A DNA stretch of 64,000 bases from Agrypnia vestita (taxonomy: Eukaryota > Arthropoda > Insecta > Trichoptera > Phryganeidae), in contig JADDOH010000134.1 in assembly GCA_016648135.1 (NCBI GenBank), positions 186,001 through 250,000 on the forward strand. The letters are read 5' to 3'. A model generated the notes under the pieces. The model searched no databases and had not been told where the DNA came from. It was given only the letters and a program-made list of their open reading frames with translations. Numbering within the stretch: the stretch's first letter is position 1; each line of letters starts with the position of its first letter. This document shows positions 59,601 to 64,000 of this stretch, piece by piece. The translations under genes and the position numbers were made by a program.

Positions 59601-62600
59601 GAGGATTTTGCAGCACACTACACATTTTACAGTAAATTGGAAATTACTACAAAGGTCTGGGATAATCTACTAGATTCGTGAAACATCTAGGACATTGGGT
59701 CTTATAAATACCCAACGGAATCAAGCAGAATGGAGTCATTTTGACAGCAAAAATATAATCTTAAATGGTGAACCCATGCGAATTGACCACAGACGAAAAA
59801 CAAGCGGTGGACATAATGGCGCGAATGGGGTACTTACGTGCGACACACACATATTAAGCACTTTCCGTTGCATTAAACTTACATTTTCAAAAAAATGTTA
59901 TTTTGCTTTTTCTTATAGCTTGAAGTTCTATGAATAATTTGAGTCATCGCTCATTCACAAATTCCAAAAATTGGCTGAGTTATAGCAATTTAAAGTTAGT
60001 ATGGAGGGTGAATTTTTAAACGAATTTCGTTATTCTTTTGGGTTTTTTCGAAACTGATTTTACTAACTTTATTCAAATTTTGCACACATTTTGATAAAAC
60101 ATGCCATTCAATATTACCAACTTTTTACTTTGACATTTCATCATTTAACAAGGAAATAGTTAACTTCATTTCACTCAAACCCTGGCAACATAATTATCTC
60201 CACGGAGAAGGTCCTTTACGAGACAGCACATAACTCTGCCGTTTTGAAATATTCACAATAATTCGTTAATGAAAAATATTAACCAATATATGCCATAAAC
60301 AAATTTATAAAACTGGGAAGACGTCGGTGGCTCGGTCATGTGGAGAGAATATCCGAGCATCAAGCACCAAAGTCCCTGCTGAACTCAAGGCCAATAGGGT
60401 GAAAGATCTTAGGAAGGCCAAAAGTAAGATGGAGTGACAATGTCCTCAAAGACATCTCTGCCTTGGAGCTTCGGAACTGGAGAGAGCTGTAACTAAACCG
60501 AGATGAGTGGAGGAAGATTCTCGAGGAGGCCAAGATCCACCAAGGGTTGTAGTGCCAAGAGCGATGATGATGATGATGATACGCCATAAACAATGACACT
60601 AAAACAAATTTTATGTGAAATATTTAAGTGGAAAAAAAAAATTAATTTAATGCATTTGACGTGGTGTAACCCCTTAATGCATGAAGGAAACACAGATGAC
60701 AAGCAGAGCCTCCGGAACAGCTCCTATAAATTCTTTCCACAACAAAAAATATTGAACAAATCTTCTGGAGACTTGCCCCTCCCCAGTTGACAACTGACCT
60801 CTGAGTCTCCTTGTCGTCCTCCTCCCTCCGCCGGGCGATCTCCTGGCTGTGCTCGGCCGCCCTCCTCCTGGCGATGGCCTCGTTCCGCTTCTCTGCGGCA
60901 GTCTCCCTCTCAGCTGCTTCGCGAGCATCGCGAGCCCTAATTTCTTCCTCTTCCTTCTTGCGCTCCTAATTACAGATAGAAACTGTTTTCAACACTAAAT
61001 AAAGTCTTTCCAAGTTAAAAAGATTTAGTTTGTAACATACTTTATAGTGGTACAGTAAAACTGTTAATTCGAATTTAATTTGTAACATACTTCATTAATT
61101 TGTAATATACTTACTTTATAGTGGTACAGTAAATCTGTTAATTCGAAATTCATCAAGATTCGAAAATTTTAGAATAAAAAAGTCTCAAAATGTTCATTTT
61201 ATAGTAGATTAACCCAGATAATTCGAAATAATTTTTAGACCCTAGCGCCATAAATCAATACAGTTCAAATCAGATGATTAGATTTTTCTTTAGAAGTCAT
61301 AAAAAACTAATAATATGTGCGGCTTTTTGATCACGCTAACTCATGTAAGGAAGCCTTCCATAAATTCAAAGATAACTCTAAACATTTACAATTACGGCCA
61401 TTCAAACGTGACGGAATGGAAATGGAATTTTTTGCATGGTAGAACAGCAAATATGTCAATATTGGGTACTTTAGTAAAAAAAATGTCGCGATCTTTGTAT
61501 TAGCACAATAAATATTGCATTTTTGAAATGATTTCGTGAAATATGCAAAAATAAGGAAAAGTTTTTCACAAAATCAAAGGTTTTTTTTTATGAATTTTAC
61601 AATTTTTGGCAAAGTTCACAATTGATTTTTTAATTCGTAATTCAAGGGGAATTACGAATTAACGAGGTTATACTGTATTTAGTTTTATAAGCAATTTGTG
61701 AGAAAATAAGTATATAATTGCTTTATGTAGGCATTTTTAATCTGTAACCTATCCGACGTTATCCGGTAGGCTGTTGAAATATTTTTATGTAATCTTTCTG
61801 ATGTTGTTCGATAAAATACGATGATAAGGTTCTTATGTTATCCTTAAAATGAATGCTTTAGCAATGGTGATACATTTAACCAAAACCCAAATTAAGTATA
61901 AACTACGAAATAACCAATCACAATATTAGGTTCTTTCTAAACCAATAAAAGGTTAATCGCTATTATGTACTCGGACATTTATTTCTAAAAGTTATGTTCA
62001 TATTTACTTAGCAGTAATCATTACGGTTACCTGTTCTCTTCTCAATTTTTCCGCTGCCACCCTTTTCTTTTCTTCCACTTCTTCTTTAATCCAGAATTGA
62101 TCTCTTTCTTTGGAATTGATTTCTTTTCCTAAAAAAAAACAAGTTACTTATTATTAATATTATTAAAACCTTCTTATTAACCTAATCAAATTTTTAACTT
62201 TTCCCTCAGTATTATAAAGAAACTAAATACAAGTTATATATATATCATTAAGCTTTCGTCTTTCCATTCTAAATAACAATGTTTTCATATATTACACCCC
62301 CACCTGTGGACCTATTCAAAATAAAATAATAAACCATAAAATGTTACGAAATTCTCTAATGCGCTATTTTAAACTCAGTTTTCGTGACAAATTTTACTGG
62401 AGAAATAGCTTCTGATGCATTTTTGGGGGTTTTTGGATGAGGATGGTGTATGCAGTATTTGGAGAAGCTGCTTTTTAGGGTCACCACCTGTTATGTGACG
62501 GGAAATCTCCAAAGTCATGAAATGCTTGATAACTTTATTCGCTCGACAAAACAATTACAAGTTATACATAAGTACGATTACAAAGACAATGATAGATAGA

Positions 62601-63173
62601 TACTCGATGGACTGAACCTCCGGCCTACGCCGGGGGTCGATGAGAGACTGACATGCCCATATAGAGCTATTTATTTGGCTGGTTTATATAAATTATGTTT
62701 GGTGAACAAAGAACTTTCTTGGAGTCTAGCTGTATGTGTGTAGGTATTGCTGACAGTGTGATGGCCTACATCGGGAGCTCGTGTACGCTGCTGTACCTTG
62801 ATTTTTTTTACGCTGCATTCTTGCCACGTCTGTGTGCGGCCTAGATTGGTGGTTTATGTGTTTATTGCATGTATGACGCCATACATTTTTATCACATAGA
62901 AGAAATAATAGTGCAATTATTCTCACAAGTGTTACCTGGTATAACCCTATGGTAAGTGGTCCCTATGGGTCCGGTTGGTCCAGTGTGTTCTGACCGCGGT
63001 GCCTTGAAGCTGTATGCAGAGCCTGAATTGGCCACTTTGTCAATTATGATCTGAGGATCCATGTCCTCCTCTGTGCGCGCGTGGATGGTGAGGTGAGCCC
63101 CGCAGAAGAGTGCAGAGACTTCGCGGAAGTGGTTGGCACATGTTCCTTTTCTGACAGTGGGCGCACCCTCACC
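44459..63173 (-). CDS. DBNL: Drebrin-like/Abp1 (DBNL) actin-binding adaptor, seven 3' exons
   Basis: Abp1/drebrin-like proteins bind F-actin through an N-terminal ADF-H domain and bind dynamin and other endocytic proteins through a C-terminal SH3. Seven minus-strand exons join to 1,551 nt, 516 codons plus stop, with every junction in phase. In order: second half of ADF-H (about residues 1-79 of the visible part), a Glu/Lys/Arg-rich coiled linker (80-167), a Gln/Ser linker (168-222), a Ser/Asp/Asn-rich disordered linker of ~210 residues, an acidic [12 protein letters not shown] motif, and the SH3 (ALYDYQA...WW...FPANYVELL). The first ~85-90 residues lie beyond 64000. The gene is convergent with PRP16. 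Confidence 0.94.
45013..45567. mobile_element. hAT-type non-autonomous element with 8-bp target duplication
   Basis: The ends TAGTGATGCAATGAATA and TATTCGTTGCATCACTA are flanked by ATTTGAAC (45005-45012) and ATTTGTAC (45568-45575), an 8-bp duplication with one mismatch. The length of 555 bp, the TAGTGATGCAA-type end and the 8-bp TSD all indicate hAT. There is no transposase frame. It lies in the last DBNL intron. Confidence 0.85.
45740..45835 (-). CDS. DBNL: DBNL exon: acidic motif and SH3 start
   Basis: Completes the Asp codon and reads [20 protein letters not shown], then [12 protein letters not shown], with one base left before GTAAAG. ALYDYQA is the first strand of the SH3; the preceding tyrosine in an acidic context resembles the phosphorylatable motif region of Abp1 homologues. 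The acceptor is TTATTATAG. Confidence 0.95.
46043..46781. mobile_element. pogo/Tigger-like non-autonomous element, copy 3
   Basis: The ends are TACAGCAAAACCCCATTATT and AATTAACGAAATTCTACTGT. It shares CAATCTTTGCGTTAACATAA-type and GGGGATCCGTATAATTC words with the other copies. Confidence 0.65.
47090..47121. repeat. Perfect hairpin, 15-bp arms
   Basis: CAATTGTGTTTGCTG, TG, CAGCAAACACAATTG. GGCCAATTGT recurs at 47151, so the hairpin may be a snap-back within a small repeat. Confidence 0.6.
47340..47500 (-). mobile_element. tRNA-Arg-like SINE, truncated copy
   Basis: On plus: ACATAAACAAATTTGAATGT, TTCAAAACCAAAAATGTAAT, an A-rich stretch, then GATCCTGCCAGGATTCGAAC with CTGGCAT. It matches the copy at 49701-49908 up to the T-arm, after which the head diverges. 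Confidence 0.65.
47708..47823. mobile_element. Palindromic MITE with CACTACACTAGGCGA end
   Basis: AAGGCGGCACTACACTAGGC on the left is mirrored by TCGCGAAGTAAGGTGTCGGC on the right. Inside, CATTTTGCGG and GTCCTATTTTAA are mirrored by TTAAAATAGGAC and CCGCAAAACG. The ends are similar in style to those of the element at 56642. Confidence 0.6.
48118..48679. mobile_element. PIF/Harbinger-like MITE, 562 bp
   Basis: The ends GGCTCGGTTGCGCCAGCAGA and TCTGCTGGCGCAACCGAGCC are exact reverse complements, flanked on both sides by TAA (48115-48117 and 48680-48682). Subterminal AAAGTTACTCGAG words repeat in both arms. There is no transposase frame. Confidence 0.85.
48683..49377. other. DBNL intron sequence, no gene seen
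   Basis: A moderately GC-rich stretch lies at 48780-48890. Nothing recognised. Confidence 0.4.
49378..49455. mobile_element. PIF/Harbinger-like MITE fragment, left end only
   Basis: GGCCCGGTTGTTTCAATTTG, then AAAGCATAGATTTTTACGGA and AACGGAT, match the left half of the elements at 17386 and 28522. The right end is missing. Confidence 0.6.
49635..49974 (-). mobile_element. tRNA-Arg-like SINE between 66-bp direct repeats
   Basis: The tRNA-like head on minus (49811-49883) has a D-arm GGCGCAATGAATAAC, an anticodon arm GTCTAACTGCGGATCAGA that matches tRNA-Arg except for the loop (GCG), and a perfect T-arm CCAGGTTCGAATCCTGG. Acceptor pairing is poor, so it is not a working tRNA. The body extends to 49701. 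The element is bracketed by 49635-49700 and 49909-49974, two 66-bp direct repeats differing at one base. Confidence 0.75.
50053..50372 (-). mobile_element. 'TAACCCATAAAAAC' family element beside a DBNL splice donor
   Basis: On plus it starts TAACCCATAAAAACAAAGTT and ends AAAAGAAAGGGAGTA, with CCTGCAAAGTTTCAGCTCAA and AAAGGGTCAAAAATCGATCC inside. It is the reverse orientation of the copies at 18123 and 25315. Its end lies 14 nt from the first base of the DBNL intron (50386). Confidence 0.75.
50387..51018 (-). CDS. DBNL: DBNL exon: long Ser/Asp-rich linker
   Basis: Reads [20 protein letters not shown], then a low-complexity linker with [34 protein letters not shown], and a run with [20 protein letters not shown], ending NSTPDG before GTAAGG. 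At 210 codons this one exon makes the protein longer than the vertebrate (~430 aa) or fly (~530 aa) proteins. It is probably disordered, with many Ser-Pro sites. Its minus-strand acceptor is TTCTCTTAATAG. Confidence 0.93.
51019..51900. other. DBNL intron sequence, no gene seen
   Basis: AT-rich, with only chance open frames. Confidence 0.4.
51916..52103 (+). mobile_element. tRNA-derived SINE, copy 3
   Basis: TAGCTTGTTGGTCTTGTGG, TTAGGACTCTCGCCTCGTG (A-box region), GTCGCGGGTTCGAACCTC (B box), then TTTCATAGCACAAGCGTTCA, CGTATTCCGTGTTCGCATT and a poly-A run. It has the opposite orientation to copies 1 and 2. The poly-A tail ends 13 nt from the DBNL splice donor at 52115. Confidence 0.85.
52116..52280 (-). 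CDS. DBNL: DBNL exon: Gln/Ser linker
   Basis: Completes the Arg codon and reads [20 protein letters not shown], then [20 protein letters not shown] and [15 protein letters not shown], leaving two bases before GTATGG. EAKELI...RAMFEQNSS is a conserved Abp1 linker motif. The acceptor is ATCTTCTGTAG. Confidence 0.95.
52478..52917. mobile_element. Fold-back MITE, 'GGGTGTCTCATAGCTAGTAG' family, full length
   Basis: It starts AGGGTGTCTCATAGCTAGTA and ends TTTTTCCTACTAGCTATGTC. Internal words such as AAAATGTTCAAGCGACCATG are mirrored near 52840 by CATGGTCGCTTTAACATTTT. A partial copy is at 16046, and a related element is at 27017. Confidence 0.8.
52918..56638. other. DBNL intron sequence, no gene recognised
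   Basis: AT-rich intron. An inverted repeat with GACGTCACGCCTAAG and CTTAGGCTTGACGTC lies at 53335-53417. A 77-residue minus frame at 53618-53851 and a 100-residue minus frame at 55439-55741 have no family that I recognise and break the DBNL reading frame, so neither is called as an exon. Confidence 0.45.
56642..56965. mobile_element. GC-richer MITE with GGCCGGCGTCACACTA ends
   Basis: GGCCGGCGTCACACTAGGTG is mirrored by ACGCGTAGTGTGGCGCCGACC-type sequence at the right. It is flanked by TAA on the left and TTA on the right, which as a palindrome extends the inverted repeat. Internal CGTCGCG words repeat. Confidence 0.65.
57060..57160. repeat. Short tandem duplication (~53 bp, two copies)
   Basis: TTAAAATAAAGAAAATCGTA with ATTAATCAAAAATAAAA and GGACG occurs at 57071 and again, nearly identical, at 57115. 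No function inferred. Confidence 0.65.
58240..58415. repeat. Tandem duplication of about 86 bp, two diverged copies
   Basis: GTAGCAGGTGAGTATGCGCG with GGCACAAACCTGTG (about 58245) and GTAGCAGGCGAGTATTCGGG with GGCACAAACCCGTG (about 58342) start two units that end CCTTGCCACCAAACCATAA and GTTGCCACAAAATCATAA. Frames on minus repeat a YSPATA word only because of the duplication. Confidence 0.7.
58416..59338. other. DBNL intron sequence, no gene seen
   Basis: AT-rich with no supported feature. Confidence 0.4.
59339..59372 (-). ncRNA. Degenerate hammerhead-like motif (Penelope type)
   Basis: On minus: CTCGATGA (one base inserted into CTGATGA), a perfect stem II GATAC/GTATC around GGTG, then GAAA with the palindrome ACCGGT followed by C, giving GUC. 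The following GACGTTAAAAAT is commonly seen after Penelope 3' ends. The core insertion suggests inactivity. Confidence 0.5.
60314..60582 (+). mobile_element. LINE reverse-transcriptase C-terminal end plus (GAT)n tail
   Basis: Read with two stops: [30 protein letters not shown], stop, [28 protein letters not shown], stop, [17 protein letters not shown] and a final stop. This is the classic RW-GHV-R...GRP--RW-D-V--D C-terminus of insect non-LTR RTs. A (GAT)n run at 60563-60582 is the probable 3' tail. Confidence 0.85.
60799..60965 (-). CDS. DBNL: DBNL exon: charged coiled linker
   Basis: Starts at phase 0 with [20 protein letters not shown], then [20 protein letters not shown] and [15 protein letters not shown], and two bases before GTCAGT. 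A long Glu/Arg/Ala helix follows the ADF-H domain in Abp1/drebrin-like proteins. GC content is much higher than in neighbouring introns. The acceptor is CTGTAATTAG. Confidence 0.95.
61051..61677. mobile_element. pogo/Tigger-like non-autonomous element, copy 4, with duplicated left end
   Basis: TGGTACAGTAAAACTGTTAA (about 61049) and TGGTACAGTAAATCTGTTAA (about 61123) are two left ends, part of a tandem duplication of ~75 bp that includes AATTTGTAACATACTT. The right end is GAATTAACGAGGTTATACTG followed by TA. Internal GTAGATTAACCCAGATAATT-type words match the other copies. Confidence 0.7.
62031..62128 (-). CDS. DBNL: DBNL exon: start of charged linker
   Basis: Completes the Gly codon and reads [20 protein letters not shown], then [13 protein letters not shown], ending on a codon boundary before GTAACC. 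The (K/R)(D/E)-FW-K-E-EE word follows the ADF-H domain in DBNL homologues. The acceptor has a T9 tract before AG. Confidence 0.95.
62489..62885 (-). mobile_element. LTR of a Ty3-type retrotransposon with a primer-site remnant
   Basis: On minus the sequence begins TGTATGGCGTCATACATG and ends CCCGTCACATAACA, the TG...CA limits of an LTR of 397 bp. It contains a TTTATATAAA TATA-like box and GAATAAAG (polyadenylation signal) in the expected order. It is followed by GGTGGTGACCC, which resembles the primer-binding start seen next to many arthropod Ty3 LTRs. Internal protein genes are absent, so this is a truncated copy. It ends 50 bp from the DBNL exon donor at 62936. Confidence 0.65.
62936..63173 (-). 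CDS. DBNL: DBNL exon: C-terminal half of ADF-H domain
   Basis: Starts at phase 0 with [20 protein letters not shown], then [39 protein letters not shown] and [15 protein letters not shown], leaving one base before GTAACA. VRKG-CA-H...GAH-TI-AR-EEDV-P is the actin-binding ADF-H core of Abp1/DBNL. The acceptor is TGCGTCTACAG. The preceding exon, encoding about 85-90 residues, is not in the window. Confidence 0.96.
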
Positions 63174-64000
63174 CTGTAGACGCACACTGATTAGCGTATT
63201 TGAATCAATACGAAGACAAAAATTAAGTTGGTTGAAATATTATAAAAGAACTCGATATTTAGCTTACAAAGTTGTTTGTGTTTTATTTAATTCTGCTCAA
63301 CAATACAATGAATTTTTGGTATGATTTTACGTTTACATTTAAGAAATGATATTTAATCAAAACAATGTTAGCACATGTTTTTTATTTATTTAGTTTTTAA
63401 AATATCATAAACTTTTTAAGAACATAACATAATCATCTTTATACGAAAAAATGTTTTGAGTGCTATCACTGAATAATAAATAAGAGATTTAATAGGAAAT
63501 ATAGCTCAAATCATGTTTCCAAATCACTATTAAAAGCAAAGGCAGCAATATCTATATTTGCTGGCGGTTCATTAAACCATTGTGAAATTTTTACTGTATA
63601 AACTATTTTGTATTCCTATCAGTTTTGTTTGTGGAAGTCGAAAATCACACTTCACAAATTTAAATTAATTAAATTATATTTCATATTTTTGTTCATACAT
63701 GATGGAGCTGCAATTGATTCTGTATAGATCAAGACCAGAACATTTTGTTTAATTTAACTGTCATATAGCTAACTCTTGTATGTCTATTACATCTTAAAAT
63801 AGTCTTTAATATTAAAAAAATATTTTGTAATTCAATAAGATACCATCTTTAAAATTAATTTGTGTTTCATAAAACATTGAAATAAAGTTACATTTCTAAT
63901 AATTCTTTCCAATACTCCAGGGAAAGGATGTAATAACACTCGCAAGCCTACTCAGCAGGAAAGCATCAAAAGTAAAAATACACCATTAAACAGCCTATGC
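63174..64000. other. DBNL intron, no exon seen up to the window end
   Basis: AT-rich sequence upstream of the last recognised exon of the minus-strand gene. No frame encodes the expected N-terminal ADF-H half, so this is intron. Confidence 0.55.

Noticed and set aside
60674..60928. 84-codon minus frame rich in Arg/Gly/Pro
   Set aside because: Shifted-frame shadow of the DBNL coiled-linker exon (60799-60965), whose true frame has correct splice sites and phase.

Overview
This is eukaryotic nuclear DNA, most likely from an insect or other arthropod. It is AT-rich and packed with transposon relics. Its conserved genes are split into short, GC-richer exons with GT-AG introns. The order cannot be fixed from the sequence alone.

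Two protein-coding genes can be reconstructed exon by exon, and they converge tail to tail. On the + strand (16329-39037), eight exons encode the C-terminal 459 residues of the DEAH-box splicing helicase PRP16/DHX38, from motif V through motif VI, the winged-helix/HA2 region and the OB fold to the stop codon. On the - strand (63173-44459), seven exons encode the last 516 residues of a drebrin-like/Abp1 (DBNL) actin-binding adaptor: the second half of the ADF-H domain, a charged coiled linker, a long Ser/Asp-rich linker and a C-terminal SH3 domain. In both genes the exon lengths sum to a multiple of three and every junction keeps phase. The 5' parts of both genes lie outside the window or were not found. 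The genes have unrelated known jobs: catalytic-step remodelling of the spliceosome, and coupling of endocytosis to actin. Nothing here suggests that they act together.

Layout. 1-16328 is the tail of a very long PRP16 intron. It holds an 85-bp satellite with a 170-bp higher-order period, LINE remnants, fold-back elements of about 1.1 kb, tRNA-derived sequences and many MITEs. 16329-39037 holds the PRP16 exons, with introns containing Penelope-like (PLE), LINE, pogo/Tigger-like, PIF/Harbinger-like and fold-back elements. 39038-44458 is the shared 3' flank, with a broken LINE. 44459-63173 holds the DBNL exons, with introns containing hAT, PIF/Harbinger, fold-back, SINE and LTR insertions. 63174-64000 is the start of another DBNL intron.

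The most interesting structural signal is a set of hammerhead-ribozyme-like motifs tied to Penelope-type sequence. Their stem III is a short self-complementary palindrome that changes between copies while staying palindromic. Other notable observations are a tRNA-derived SINE between 66-bp direct repeats, and several transposons that sit within 10-20 nt of splice sites. No bacterial-type operon, CRISPR array or rRNA gene was seen.
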